Positions 1 through 9,669 of a stretch of DNA of 64,000 bases are shown here, piece after piece. Position 1 is the first letter of the stretch; the number at the start of each line of letters is the position of its first letter. A program made the position numbers and the translations under genes. Under the pieces are notes generated by a model. It worked only from the letters and a program-made list of their open reading frames with translations. It was not told where the DNA came from and did not search any database. Source of the stretch: Halapricum desulfuricans (GTDB lineage Archaea > Halobacteriota > Halobacteria > Halobacteriales > Haloarculaceae); assembly GCF_017094525.1 (NCBI RefSeq), contig NZ_CP064788.1:434001-498000 (forward strand). Reading direction: 5' to 3'.

Positions 1-1394
1 GTCCAGTGATCGACGCGCAACGGCAAGGAGTCGAGAAGCTGGCCGAGACAGTCGAACTCGCCGGCGTACTCGACGACCGTCTCGAGACGATGCAGGAAGT
101 CGAAGTCGGCGGGACGCCTGCTGACGTCGTCTACGAGGAGAACAAGCTCGAACTCCTCCACTACGATCCCGAAGCGGCGGGTATCGATGTCCCCGAAGAA
201 GAGCGCGAGGACGTTCCGATCCTCGTCGTCTACGCGCTCATCAACAAGCCTTACATCCTCGATTTGCAGCCCGATCGGTCGGTCGTCCGGCGGTTGCTCG
301 AGGCTGGACACGATGTCTACCTGATCGACTGGAACGAACCCTCGCGTCTCGACCAGCATCTGACTCTCGACGACTACGTCAACCGCTACATCGACAACTG
401 CGTCGACGTCGTGCGCGAGCGCTCCGAACAGGAGCAGATCAACGTCCTCGGCTACTGCATGGGCGGGACGATGAGCACGATGTACACGGCGCTGCACGCC
501 GAGAAGGTCAACGCCCTCGGGTTGATGGCCACCGGGCTGTACTTCGAGGAGACCGGCGGCGTCCTCGAGCGCTGGGGCGACGAGGAGTACTACGACCCCT
601 CGACCGTGATCGAGGCGTTCGGCAACGTCCCGGCGGAGTTCCTCGACGAGGGGTTCGCGCTGATGGACCCCGTCCAGAACTACGTTACGAAGTACGTCCA
701 GTTCTTCGAGAACCTCGACAACGAGGCGTTCGTCAAGAACTTCAGCCGGATGGAGCAGTGGCTCGAAGAAGGGGTCGACGTCGCCGGCGCGACCTACGAG
801 CAGTTCCTTGAGGACATCTATCAGGGTAACAAGCTCTACAACAACGAGCTCGAACTCGACGGCACGCACGTCGACATCGAGAACATCGACATGCCCGTCC
901 TCCAGATCCTGGGCGAATACGATCACCTCGTCCCGCCGTCGGCGAGCAAGCCGTTCAACGACGTGATTCCGAGCGAGGACACCCGCATCATCGAGTACTC
1001 GACGGGACACGTCGGCCTCGCCGTCTCCTCGAGCACCCACGAGGACGTCTGGCCCGAGGTCGCCGACTGGTTCATCGAGCGCTCCCGCGAGCAGGAAGCC
1101 GTGGAAACCGCGGCTGGGGAAGAGAATGCAGACGAGACGGCCGACGAGGCGGCTGCAGACGAAACGACCGACGAGGTAACTGCAGACGAAACGACTGCCG
1201 AGGAGAGTGCAGACGGGGCGGCTGGCTCCGACGTCGAGACTGTCGAGGGCATCGGCCCGACCTACGCCGACCGTCTTCGCGCGGCCGGCATCGAGACCGT
1301 CGGAGACCTGGCTGGATCGGATCCCGAGGCGGTCGCCGAGGCCGCCGACGCGCCGCTCGGTCGCGTCGAAGACTGGTTCGAACAGGTCGCCTGA
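1..1394 (+). CDS. phaC: Class III poly(3-hydroxyalkanoate) synthase, PhaC subunit (5' end off window)
   Basis: Polymerises hydroxyacyl-CoA into PHA granules, normally with PhaE. The first in-window start is GTG at 6, but the frame is open to the window edge and the family usually has some residues before this point, so the gene is probably 5'-truncated here. Counting from that GTG, the lipase-like box GYCMGG places the catalytic Cys at residue 151; Asp306 (in GEYDHLVPP) and His335 (in STGHVGL) complete the triad. After residue 365 comes an Ala/Asp/Glu/Thr-rich repetitive linker ([15 protein letters not shown]), then a helix-hairpin-helix-like tail ([16 protein letters not shown]) of about 50 residues. 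A phasin-like gene lies 2 kb downstream on the other strand. Confidence 0.93.
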   Translation, partial: PVIDAQRQGVEKLAETVELAGVLDDRLETMQEVEVGGTPADVVYEENKLELLHYDPEAAGIDVPEEEREDVPILVVYALINKPYILDLQPDRSVVRRLLEAGHDVYLIDWNEPSRLDQHLTLDDYVNRYIDNCVDVVRERSEQEQINVLGYCMGGTMSTMYTALHAEKVNALGLMATGLYFEETGGVLERWGDEEYYDPSTVIEAFGNVPAEFLDEGFALMDPVQNYVTKYVQFFENLDNEAFVKNFSRMEQWLEEGVDVAGATYEQFLEDIYQGNKLYNNELELDGTHVDIENIDMPVLQILGEYDHLVPPSASKPFNDVIPSEDTRIIEYSTGHVGLAVSSSTHEDVWPEVADWFIERSREQEAVETAAGEENADETADEAAADETTDEVTADETTAEESADGAAGSDVETVEGIGPTYADRLRAAGIETVGDLAGSDPEAVAEAADAPLGRVEDWFEQVA

Positions 1395-1468
1395 TCCGGG
1401 CCGTCTTCTACACGTCTCGTTGCTACCGAGTCGGAACCGTGAAGGTACCGACAGGAGAGTGCAAAACC

Positions 1469-1750
1469 ATGAGTCCGACTGTCCACGAGGTTCGGAACGC
1501 GATTCGAGTAGCGACAGGTCGCTTCGAACGGGAGGTCGAGGCGTCGTTCACGAAGGAGGAGTTGCAGGCGATCTGTCAGGCGCTCGAGATAGGTACCGGG
1601 ACGGAGCGGCCGTCGACAACGCGTATGCGCCGACTGATTCGAGCGCAGGTCGGCATCGCGGAGTCGCCGGAGACAGCGGACGACTCCACGTTCCGAAAGG
1701 CCGACCTCCAAGCGATTGCGGCGGCGATCGGGGCGTCGTTCGAATCGTAG
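1469..1750 (+). CDS. Small haloarchaeal protein of unknown function
   Basis: 93-residue soluble protein starting MSPTVHEVRN. The ATG at 1469 is preferred over the GTG at 1439 because a purine-rich GGAGAG lies about 8 nt upstream of it. Two similar halves are visible: EASFTKEELQAICQALEIG and DSTFRKADLQAIAAAIGAS, each a short helix-turn motif of the form (S/T)F.K.(E/D)LQAI..A. This suggests an internal duplication. No catalytic motif is seen. It follows phaC by 75 bp on the same strand and may be cotranscribed with it. Confidence 0.7.
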   Translation: MSPTVHEVRNAIRVATGRFEREVEASFTKEELQAICQALEIGTGTERPSTTRMRRLIRAQVGIAESPETADDSTFRKADLQAIAAAIGASFES

Positions 1751-1984
1751 CCGCCAGTTGCCCGAGCAGTTTACCTGCTATGATTCCCGATCCGATACTC
1801 TCGAAGGAGCGGATTTCCTGCCGACCGACTTGCGCCGTGTCCGCAACCGTTTTTCCACCTACGTTCCGTTCTTTGTCAGAATCGGCGGTAGATGCAATCG
1901 GTTGGCCGATCCTAGACAGCTGGTGTATCTCCCTGCGGAGCCATGTTGAGATAACCCGACTGGAGTCGTGAGGGGTTAGACTTT

Positions 1985-2998
1985 CTACTCGCCTGTCGTG
2001 TCTTGCTCCTCGGTCATGGTCTCTTTGGCGGTGCCGAACCATCCGTCGATATTCTCGGCAACGAAATCTTGGCCCCCTAGACCGACAGCGATGCCGATGC
2101 CAAGTGCCAGCGCCAGCGCCAGCGCACCGAAGAACGCCACCACGAATGTCGTAAACAAACTCGTTAGTGGCGACGCGTTAATCCCGATTGTGGACAACAC
2201 AATCGTGATCGTGAGGTAATAAATAAAGACCTTGACTGCCAGACTGGCCACCAAGATAGGTCGACTATCCCCTCCTTCAGTGACGAGGTCTGCGACCCGT
2301 TCGGCCAACCAGATGCCGACCAACAACACGATGAAGCCAGCAGCCAACGCCGGTAGATAGCCGGCAAAGTCGCCGAGTAAACTCGAAAGGGCGTCTATGC
2401 GGAGAATATCTGCGACTGTCAAGATTGTCAGGAAATAGATGTAGTACGTGACCAGTTTGCCAACGATACCTCCCAATTCGCCTTCGCCCTCCCCGAACTG
2501 TTCGAGTGGGGTTTCTCGCAGCAACTCTCCGAGGTTGAACCCGTCAACCACGCCGGACACGATGTCTCCGATAATCCGCGCCACGATGAATCCGACCACG
2601 AGGACGAACAATGCACTGAGAATTATCGGGAGGAAGACTCCGATATCGGCCAGCATATCGGTGAGTTCGCTGATACCCAACACACTCGCTGCAGCGACTA
2701 TCGCGACAAAGTAGACGTAGTACGCGACAATCTTCCCCAAAACATTTGCAATGGCGTCACCATCGCCGTCCCCGAGTTCTTCGACCGCGGTATCTTCGGC
2801 ATAGCTGTCAACACCGAGACGACGAATGACCCGGGTGACTATCCCTCCAAGTATGCGACCAACTATATACCCGATAACGAGTATGAGCAGCGCACCGAGT
2901 AGAACCGGAACGAATTCAATGACGTCAGCTATGGTCTGATCGATTGTATCGCTGAATGGCACTTGCAATGGGGATGCTAAATTACTATGATTTAACAT
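1985..2998 (-). CDS. MscS-type conserved-TM-helix membrane protein
   Basis: 337-residue integral membrane protein with about eight hydrophobic segments. A module of the form FxPxxLxALxxLVxGxIVxRIxG is repeated near residues 30-60, 120-150 and 215-245, which is the conserved TM-helix repeat of small-conductance mechanosensitive channel relatives. The last membrane segment ends GIGIAVGLGGQDFVAENIDG, matching the pore-helix end of MscS proteins. The beta and C-terminal cytoplasmic domains of true MscS are missing and only a short acidic tail follows. A role in membrane tension or ion leak is inferred from the family. The gene is visibly less GC-rich than its neighbours. Confidence 0.82.
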   Translation of the reverse strand: MLNHSNLASPLQVPFSDTIDQTIADVIEFVPVLLGALLILVIGYIVGRILGGIVTRVIRRLGVDSYAEDTAVEELGDGDGDAIANVLGKIVAYYVYFVAIVAAASVLGISELTDMLADIGVFLPIILSALFVLVVGFIVARIIGDIVSGVVDGFNLGELLRETPLEQFGEGEGELGGIVGKLVTYYIYFLTILTVADILRIDALSSLLGDFAGYLPALAAGFIVLLVGIWLAERVADLVTEGGDSRPILVASLAVKVFIYYLTITIVLSTIGINASPLTSLFTTFVVAFFGALALALALGIGIAVGLGGQDFVAENIDGWFGTAKETMTEEQDTTGE

Positions 2999-3174
2999 AG
3001 ATGTAACAATTCACAGGCGACGAGAATAGTTATCAACGAATTATCGACTAGTATGGGCTGCTTATGATGCGATGTTGCGCGTGTGTCCAAAGTCGAAAGA
3101 TATCGTCCAGCAGTGCGGTGACAGGGATGTAGGCACGATAGCTGTCGGTCACCCCGAAAACATCCGCGTGAACC

Positions 3175-3197
3175 GCCTCGGGGTCAAGCTCCGAGGC
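3175..3197 (-). repeat. Orphan IS1341-type end hairpin
   Basis: A 23-nt stem-loop, GCCTCGG with CCGAGGC around a GGTCAAGCT loop. It is the reverse complement, with one mismatch, of the end hairpin that closes the tnpB relic at 54337-54359. No tnpB tail is attached here. It marks a vanished TnpB element in minus orientation. Confidence 0.65.
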
Positions 3198-3225
3198 ACT
3201 CGGCCTGCTCCGCCTGCAAATATCC

Positions 3226-3416
3226 CACCGCTTGCGGTGCGGTCCGGGAATCCTCGCCGTCGTCGGGTGGTTCGAGAGAGCGAAGCTCTCTCGTCATCTG
3301 CTCACGGCGCTTTGCGCCGTTCGCAGGTTCGTGGGACTGGTCCCACGCTCATCACGAAAGGCGCTCGCGCCTTTCGAACGACTACGCCCGACTGCCCGAG
3401 GGATCTTCGATCCTTC
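3226..3416. repeat. Array of micro-hairpins (cassette cluster A)
   Basis: Six short palindromes lie in tandem: CACCGC/GCGGTG (3226-3239); CGAGAGAGC/GCTCTCTCG (3273-3293, loop GAA); ACGGCGC/GCGCCGT (3304-3320, loop TTT); GTGGGAC/GTCCCAC (3331-3346, loop TG); CGAAAGGCGC/GCGCCTTTCG (3355-3376, loop TC); GAGGGATC/GATCCTTC (3398-3416, one G-T pair). Linkers contain TCATC or CTCATCA. Each stem has a different sequence. The rest of 2999-3553 has no convincing gene; the long plus-strand frame across it is only open because of the hairpins. Confidence 0.75.
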
Positions 3417-3553
3417 TCCGTTTACGGCGAGGAGGTCCCAGAGAACAACGATACCGAGACACACTATCTGGACAACTATATGACTGATAAGGACTACTCG
3501 TTCGATCGAGCGGAGAGAACTCGGGCCGGACAGTCACAAAGGGGCCGGCAGTG

Positions 3554-4120
3554 CTACTCTTCGATCTCGACGTCAACGGCCTCGGTGGCCTGCTGCTGGA
3601 CGTCCTGGATCTGTGCCTGGATCTCTTCAGTCTGGTCCTTGAAGTCCTCGAACAGATCGGCCATCTGCTCGGTGGCATCGACGGACTGGGACTGGAGATC
3701 CTCGTGGGCCTCGGCGAACATCTCGACCTGCTGGTCGAGCGTCTCGACGTAGTCCTCGGAGAGCTCGTCGTAGGTTTCGACGCCGTCGGCGACCTCCGAC
3801 TCGATGGTCTCGAAGACGTCCTCGTGGTTCTCCAGCAGGAAGTCAATCTGCTCGTCGACCGTCTCGCGCAGCTGCTCGACGGTCGTCTCGCTACCGGGGA
3901 CGCTCTCCTCGACGGCGTCGAAGTAACTGTGGAACATCGTCCGGCTCAGCTCGACACCGCGGCGCTGGGCCGACGCCTGGCTCTCCACGCTGTCGAGCAT
4001 CGCCTGACTCATTCGCTGCTGGAACTGCAGGCCCTGTTCGAACGCCTGCTGGCTGTTCTCGAGCGCGCGTCGCTGCAACTCGAACGCGGTCGTGACGGGG
4101 GTCGTGTACGAATCACTCAT
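3554..4120 (-). CDS. Phasin-like coiled-coil protein
   Basis: 188-residue protein that is almost entirely helical, acidic and Gln/Glu-rich, with no Cys and no membrane segment. The start at 4120 (MSDSYTTPVTTAFELQRRAL) is preferred over one 17 codons upstream because the longer N-terminus is atypical and GGGAGTGAG precedes the inner ATG. The N-terminal amphipathic part (AFELQRRALENSQQAFEQGLQFQQ) resembles granule-binding phasins, and the C-terminal third is a heptad coiled coil. Proximity to phaC supports a PHA-granule surface role, but this is inference. Confidence 0.75.
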   Translation of the reverse strand: MSDSYTTPVTTAFELQRRALENSQQAFEQGLQFQQRMSQAMLDSVESQASAQRRGVELSRTMFHSYFDAVEESVPGSETTVEQLRETVDEQIDFLLENHEDVFETIESEVADGVETYDELSEDYVETLDQQVEMFAEAHEDLQSQSVDATEQMADLFEDFKDQTEEIQAQIQDVQQQATEAVDVEIEE

Positions 4121-4320
4121 CTCACTCCCATCTACAACCTTCGGACTGATAAAGGTTCCGTTTGTAACCATTAGATGGTTTCATATACCACTCAATGTCT
4201 TCCATCGAAGGAGCGGGCTGGCGGGCAGCGATAGTATCGTGGTTGCAGCGGTTCGAAGGACGCGTTGCTCACAATCGTCGTGACACAGATGCCGCCAGCG
4301 AACCAGGTATTGCCGACAGG

Positions 4321-4740
4321 TCAGATGTCGCCGATCGTGACGACGCGGTCGTCGTCTTCTCGTAGCTCCCGGGTGACTGTCCCCTCACGTCGCTCGTGGG
4401 TCTGGCCGCGCTCGCCGAGCACGATGAGATCGGCCCCGATCTCGTCGGCGTGCGCTTCGATCGTCTCTTCGGGGATCCCGTGACAGCAGGTCGTCTTCAC
4501 GGAGACGCCGCGCCGCCCGGCGGCCTCGGCGACCGCCGAGAGCACTTTCCGACCCCGGTCTTCCTCCTCGGCGACGATGACCTCGGTGCTGCTCAGGGCC
4601 GGCTCCCCAAACTCGTCGGTGTCCACGACGTACAGGGCGTGTAGCGTTGCGCCCTCGCGTTCGGCCAGCGCGATCGCGTACGCGGCCGCGCGCTGTCCGT
4701 GTTCGCTCCCGTCTGTCGGAATCAGAATCGTCTCGACCAT
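4321..4740 (-). CDS. UspA-family universal stress protein
   Basis: 139 residues with the single Usp fold: beta-1 ILIPTDGSE near residue 5, HALYVVD near 40, and the late segment ADLIVLGERGQ near 105. The nucleotide-binding G-2x-G-9x-G(S/T) motif is only partly kept (GERGQTHERREGTVT), so ATP binding is uncertain. It is monocistronic, and a TATATA-like element lies about 10-15 nt upstream of the start. Usp proteins respond to stress, but the partner is not evident here. Confidence 0.88.
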   Translation of the reverse strand: MVETILIPTDGSEHGQRAAAYAIALAEREGATLHALYVVDTDEFGEPALSSTEVIVAEEEDRGRKVLSAVAEAAGRRGVSVKTTCCHGIPEETIEAHADEIGADLIVLGERGQTHERREGTVTRELREDDDRVVTIGDI

Positions 4741-4849
4741 TGTGACCGATATATAGCGTCTCCAACAGGAAATAATGTGTGATCGGTTCCCACACGCTGA
4801 TAAAATTGCCGCCGTAACGGTTTGCTGAAGCCGATAGAGGGATGGTGGC

Positions 4850-6370
4850 CTACTCGAGCAGGCTCTCGCCGGTCATCTCATCGGGCTTGTCGATGGCCAT
4901 GAGTTCGAGCATCGTCGGCGCGATGTCGGCGAGCGTGCCGCCGCCTCGCACAGACCGGCTGCCGTCTGTGCCGTTCTCGTCGAGGTAGATGATCGGGACG
5001 TCGTTGAGTGTGTGGGCCGTGTGGGGGTCGTCCTCGGTGCCCAGATCGTCGGCGTTGCCGTGGTCGGCAGTGATCAGCAGGTCGCCACCGGCGGCCATGA
5101 CCGCCTCGGCGAGCCGACCCAGCTGTTCGTCGACCGCCTCGACGGCCGCGACCGCGGCGTCGAAGTCCCCGGTGTGGCCGACCATGTCCGGGTTCGCGTA
5201 ATTGAGGACCATCATGTCGGGGTCATCGCTTTCGATGTATTCGAGGGCCGTATCGGTCACCTCCGCACAGGACATCTCGGGCTGGTGGTCGTAGGTCGGC
5301 ACGTCCGGACTCTGGACGATCTCGCGCATCTCGCCCTCGAACTCGATCTCGCGGCCGCCGTTGAGGAAGTACGTCACGTGGGGGTACTTCTCGGATTCCG
5401 CGAGCCGAAGCTGGGTCTTGCCGGCCTCGGAGACGACCTCGCCGATCGTGTTGACGGGCTGGTTCGGCCCGTAAGCCACCGGCACGTCGAAGGTTTTGTC
5501 GTACTGGGTCATCGTGACATAGTACGTCTCCGGCGGCTCCAGGTCGTACTCCCAGTCTTCGGGGCGGATGCTGTTGAGCATCCGGGTGAGCTGGCGGGCA
5601 CGATCCGACCGGAAGTTGAAGAAGATCACGGCGTCGCCGTCCTCGAGGGCTTCGCCGCCCTCGATGGTCGTCGGCTCGATGAACTCGTCGGTCGTGTCGC
5701 GCTCGTAGGATTCGGTGGCCGCTTCGACGGCAGTCTCTGCGTGGTGGTCGCCCTCTCGGTCGACGATAGCGTCGTAGGCCCGTTTCGTGCGCTCCCAGTT
5801 CTGATCGCGGTCCATCGCGTAGTACCGGCCGGTCACGGTCGCGACGTCGCCGGTGCCGTTCTCGTCGATGACCGCCTGGAGCTCTGTCAGGTAGCCCTCG
5901 CCGCCGGTCGGTGAGGTGTCCCGGCCGTCCATGAACGCGTGGGTGACAGCCTCAACGCCGCGGTCGGCCGCCATCTCGATCAGCGCGTGCAGGTGCGTCT
6001 GGCGGGAGTGGACCCCGCCGTCCGAGACCAGCCCCATGAGGTGAACGGCCCCGTCGTGCTCGTCGGCGTAGTCCATCGCCGCGACGAGTTCGTCGTTCTC
6101 GAAGAACGTGCCGTCCTCGATGTCGTCGGTGATCCGGGTGGTGTCCTGCTTGACCACGCGGCCGGCCCCGATGTTCAGGTGGCCGACCTCGGAGTTGCCC
6201 ATCTGGCCCTCCGGCAGCCCGACGCGCCGGCCCGAGACCTCCAGGCGGTTGTGTGCACCGGCGTCCCAGTACGTCTCGAAGTTCGGCGTGTCCGCGGCGC
6301 GCACGGCGTCGCGGGCAGTTTCGTCGTCGTTCAGTCCCCAGCCGTCGAGGATTACGAGTCCGACGTCCAT
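4850..6370 (-). CDS. gpmI: 2,3-bisphosphoglycerate-independent phosphoglycerate mutase
   Basis: Interconverts 3- and 2-phosphoglycerate in glycolysis and gluconeogenesis using two Mn ions. 506 residues, the standard family length. Visible motifs are LVILDGWGL at residues 4-12, the phosphoserine region QMGNSEVGHLNIGAGR near residue 58, HAFMDGRDTSPTGG near 145, and the metal ligands ADHGNAD and HTAHTLNDVP near 440-460. The protein is highly acidic. It stands alone on the minus strand. Confidence 0.96.
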   Translation of the reverse strand: MDVGLVILDGWGLNDDETARDAVRAADTPNFETYWDAGAHNRLEVSGRRVGLPEGQMGNSEVGHLNIGAGRVVKQDTTRITDDIEDGTFFENDELVAAMDYADEHDGAVHLMGLVSDGGVHSRQTHLHALIEMAADRGVEAVTHAFMDGRDTSPTGGEGYLTELQAVIDENGTGDVATVTGRYYAMDRDQNWERTKRAYDAIVDREGDHHAETAVEAATESYERDTTDEFIEPTTIEGGEALEDGDAVIFFNFRSDRARQLTRMLNSIRPEDWEYDLEPPETYYVTMTQYDKTFDVPVAYGPNQPVNTIGEVVSEAGKTQLRLAESEKYPHVTYFLNGGREIEFEGEMREIVQSPDVPTYDHQPEMSCAEVTDTALEYIESDDPDMMVLNYANPDMVGHTGDFDAAVAAVEAVDEQLGRLAEAVMAAGGDLLITADHGNADDLGTEDDPHTAHTLNDVPIIYLDENGTDGSRSVRGGGTLADIAPTMLELMAIDKPDEMTGESLLE

Positions 6371-6537
6371 GCGAGAAAAGTTGACTCGCCAGCGTAATAG
6401 TTCTTCATATCTCTCCGGATCGCCGAAACGGGGCGTCGGGGGCGACTGTCCTCATCTGCCGTGACGGCGTTTCGGACGACTCCGGGCGACCGAGAACGTC
6501 GACTATCTTTATGAACGTATGGCGAGCAGTATGACGT

Positions 6538-6942
6538 ATGACAGAGATCCTCTCGGAGACGCTGGCCGACGAACTCGTCTCGATCGCGCGCACGGCGACC
6601 GGCGACAGCCTGCGCTCGGTGACGTATTTCAACCGGTCGAACTTCGAGCAGTTGTATCTCCGCAGCGACCTCGAACGCGACGCCGATCTCGACACGTTCG
6701 TCGGCCACGAGTGGCGCGGCTACCGCGACACCACCAACGCCTATCAGGCGACCGAGACCGAACTCGGCGCCTACCGGTACACCATTCGGGCGTTCGAGAA
6801 CGGCTACCTGCTGCGGGTCGGCACCGAGCGCTCGAGCGTCCTGCTGACGACCGACGACGTCACCATGCAGGAGTTCGAGGAAGTGGCCGAAGCCGTCAGT
6901 CGCAGTCTGGAATCCCATTCCGAGTCGAGCGATCACGAGTAA
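6538..6942 (+). CDS. Haloarchaeal protein of unknown function
   Basis: 134-residue soluble protein, MTEILSETLADELVSIART. It has a predicted alpha+beta pattern, with strands around SLRSVTYFNR, LYLRSDLE and YLLRVGTERSSVLLTTDD. An ATG-preceding TATA-like CTATCTTTATG lies about 30 nt upstream. The last residues (ESHSESSDHE) are a charged tail. It lies 66 bp before mutS in the same direction, so it may be cotranscribed with it. No functional motif is recognised. Confidence 0.75.
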   Translation: MTEILSETLADELVSIARTATGDSLRSVTYFNRSNFEQLYLRSDLERDADLDTFVGHEWRGYRDTTNAYQATETELGAYRYTIRAFENGYLLRVGTERSSVLLTTDDVTMQEFEEVAEAVSRSLESHSESSDHE

Positions 6943-7008
6943 CGCGACAGCGGCCGACCAGCGGGGCAACCGAGACACATATGCGTCGCGAGGGCCAGTC
7001 ACTCGGGC

Positions 7009-9639
7009 ATGGACGCGGCACTCGGAGCGCCGGAGAAGATGGCCGAACGGGCCGACGACCTGACGCCGATGATGGCCCAGTACTTCGAGTTGACCCGCGA
7101 GTACGACGACTCGCTCGTTCTCTTTCAGGTCGGTGACTTCTATGAGGCCTTCTGTGGGGCCGCCGAGCGAGTCGCCAGGCTCTGTGAGATCACGCTCACG
7201 AAACGCGAGGACTCGACCGGCGAGTACCCGATGGCCGGCATCCCGATCGACAACGCCGAGAGTTACGTCGAAACGCTGCTCGACGCCGGCTATCGCGTCG
7301 CCATTGCCGATCAGGTCGAGGATCCGGACGAGGTGAGCGGCGTCGTCGAGCGAGCGGTCACCCGGATCATCACCCCCGGGACGCTCACCGAGGACGAACT
7401 GCTGGGCGGGGCCGCGAACAACTACGTCGCCGCGCTGGCCCGCGAGAACGACCGCTACGGGCTGGCGATGGTCGACGTCTCGACCGGCGACGCCTACGCG
7501 ACCGGCAGCGACTCGCTGGCGACGATCGAGGACGAGCTCGGCCGGTTCGATCCCTCGGAAGCGATCGTCGGGCCCGACGCGCCGACCGACCCCTTCGAGT
7601 GTATGGTCACGCCGTACGACGAGCGCGCCTTCACCGCCGAGCGGGCACGCGAGCGGGTCGGCCGGTATTTCGGTCCGCCGGAGCGACTGCTCGCCAGCGC
7701 CGCGGAAGTGCGGGCCTGCGGCGCGCTGCTGGCATACGCCGAGTACACTCGCGGCGGCACCGGCGTCGGTGAGGACGGCCAACTGGCGTATCTCAACCAC
7801 CTCACACGGTACGATCCCCGCGAGTACATGGTCCTGGATTCGGTCGCGCTGGAGAGCCTGGAGGTGTTCGGCCGCCGGTCGGTCCGGAGTTCGGAGGGGC
7901 TGACGCTGGCCGAGGCCGTCGACGAGACCGCCTGCGCGATGGGACGGCGAGAGTTGACCGACTGGCTGCGCCGCCCGCTGATCGAGCGCGACCGGATCGA
8001 GGCCCGCCACGAGGCCGTCGCGGAACTCGTCGGCGCGGTCCGGACTCGCGAGCGCCTGCACGAGCGCCTGCGTGAGGTCTACGATCTCGAACGGCTGATC
8101 TCGCGCGTCTCGCGCGGCCGGGCGAACGCCCGTGACCTCAATTCGCTCGGCTCGACGCTGGCGGTCGTCCCCGACATACGGGCGGCGATCGAGGACAGCG
8201 ACAGCCGGAAACTCCGGGCGTTGCACGACCGGCTTGACGACCTGCCGGAGGTCCGGTCGCTGCTCTCGGAGGCGATCGCCGACGATCCGCCGCCGGAACT
8301 CACCGAAGGCGGCGTCATCGCGTCCGGGTACGACGAGACGCTCGACGAGCTGCGCGAGACCGAACGCTCGGGCAAGGCCTGGGTCGAGCGACTCGAGGCG
8401 CGCGAGCGCGACCGGACCGGCATCGACTCGCTGAAGGTCGGCCACAACTCGGTGCACGGCTATTACATCGAGGTGACCGACGCCAACCTCGATCGGGTCC
8501 CCGAGGACTATCAGCGCCGCCAGACGCTGAAAAACAGCGAGCGCTACTACACGCCGGAACTCAAAGAGCGCGAAGACGAGATCGTCAGGGCCGAACAGCG
8601 GGCCGACGACCGCGAGTACGAGCTGTTCGTCGAGGTGCGCGAGACCGTCGCCGCCGAGTCCGAACGCGTCCAGCGGCTGGCGGACGCCCTGGCGCAGCTC
8701 GACGTCCTCGTCTCCTTCGCGACCGTCGCCGCGGAGTTCGACTACGCCCGCCCGGAGATCGTCTCCGAGGGCATCGATATCGAAGCCGGTCGCCATCCGG
8801 TCGTCGAGCGGACCGAGGACGCGTTCGTCCCGAACGGTGCCAGCCTCGACCGTGACGACCGCGTGATGATCGTCACCGGGCCCAACATGAGCGGCAAGTC
8901 GACCTACATGCGCCAGATCGCGCTCACGGCGCTGCTCGCCCAGGCCGGGAGTTTCGTCCCCGCGGAACGCGCGCGCTTGCGTCTCGTCGATCGGATCTTC
9001 ACTCGCGTCGGCGCCAGCGACGACATCGCAGGCGGGCGATCGACGTTCATGATCGAGATGACCGAACTCGCCGAGATACTCGAGCACGCCACCGAGGACT
9101 CGCTGGTCCTGCTCGATGAGGTCGGACGCGGCACCTCGACGACGGACGGGCTCGCCATCGCACGCGCGGTGACGGAGTTCATCCACGACGAGGTGGGCGC
9201 GACGACGCTGTTCGCGACCCACCACCACGAACTCACCGACGTCGCCGAGCAACTCCCGGCGGTCCGCAACCGGCACTTCGAGACCAGTCGCGAGGACGGC
9301 GAGGTCGTCTTCGAGCACGAGGTCGCGCCCGGCGCGGCCGAGGCGTCCTACGGCGTCGAGGTCGCCGGCGTCGCCGGCGTTCCCCGGCCGGTCGTCGAGC
9401 GCGCGGCCGAACTGCTCGAAGACAGCGAGACGGTCCCCTTGGCGGACGAGGGCGGCGTCCCGGCTCGAACGAACGGGAGCGGGGACGCCGAGCGGGGTCA
9501 CGAACATTCGGACTCGATGGCAGCGACTGAAACTGACGCGATCCGCGAGCGCCTGCGCGAGGTATCGATCGCCGAGACGACGCCGCTGGAGGCGCTGCGG
9601 CTGCTCGCCGAGTTGCAATCGAAACTCGAAGCGGAGTAG
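7009..9639 (+). CDS. mutS: DNA mismatch repair protein MutS (first paralogue)
   Basis: Mismatch-recognition ATPase. 876 residues with all MutS1 domains: mismatch reader [11 protein letters not shown] (Phe-x-Glu wedge) near residue 40, connector, lever and clamp, then the ATPase. The Walker A motif is [13 protein letters not shown] near residue 625, Walker B is [13 protein letters not shown] near 700, and ATHHHELTD follows. The linker after residue 810 is low-complexity. A second MutS1-type gene lies at 59526. No mutL is present in the window. Confidence 0.95.
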   Translation: MDAALGAPEKMAERADDLTPMMAQYFELTREYDDSLVLFQVGDFYEAFCGAAERVARLCEITLTKREDSTGEYPMAGIPIDNAESYVETLLDAGYRVAIADQVEDPDEVSGVVERAVTRIITPGTLTEDELLGGAANNYVAALARENDRYGLAMVDVSTGDAYATGSDSLATIEDELGRFDPSEAIVGPDAPTDPFECMVTPYDERAFTAERARERVGRYFGPPERLLASAAEVRACGALLAYAEYTRGGTGVGEDGQLAYLNHLTRYDPREYMVLDSVALESLEVFGRRSVRSSEGLTLAEAVDETACAMGRRELTDWLRRPLIERDRIEARHEAVAELVGAVRTRERLHERLREVYDLERLISRVSRGRANARDLNSLGSTLAVVPDIRAAIEDSDSRKLRALHDRLDDLPEVRSLLSEAIADDPPPELTEGGVIASGYDETLDELRETERSGKAWVERLEARERDRTGIDSLKVGHNSVHGYYIEVTDANLDRVPEDYQRRQTLKNSERYYTPELKEREDEIVRAEQRADDREYELFVEVRETVAAESERVQRLADALAQLDVLVSFATVAAEFDYARPEIVSEGIDIEAGRHPVVERTEDAFVPNGASLDRDDRVMIVTGPNMSGKSTYMRQIALTALLAQAGSFVPAERARLRLVDRIFTRVGASDDIAGGRSTFMIEMTELAEILEHATEDSLVLLDEVGRGTSTTDGLAIARAVTEFIHDEVGATTLFATHHHELTDVAEQLPAVRNRHFETSREDGEVVFEHEVAPGAAEASYGVEVAGVAGVPRPVVERAAELLEDSETVPLADEGGVPARTNGSGDAERGHEHSDSMAATETDAIRERLREVSIAETTPLEALRLLAELQSKLEAE

Positions 9640-9669
9640 CGACCTGCGACGCGACCGCGCTCGGTCCGG

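Noticed and set aside
3226-3416. CRISPR array
   Set aside because: The hairpins differ in sequence and spacing. No identical direct repeats or regular spacers exist here or elsewhere in the window.
3072-3752. Plus-strand frame of 226 codons across the hairpin array
   Set aside because: Its content is the translated IS end hairpin and palindromes followed by the antisense of the phasin-like gene; no conserved protein is visible.
6352-9618. Minus-strand open frame of 1088 codons opposite mutS
   Set aside because: It is antisense to the complete MutS coding region. High-GC haloarchaeal genes often leave the opposite frame open. The translation has no known motif and a biased Arg/Asp/Val composition.
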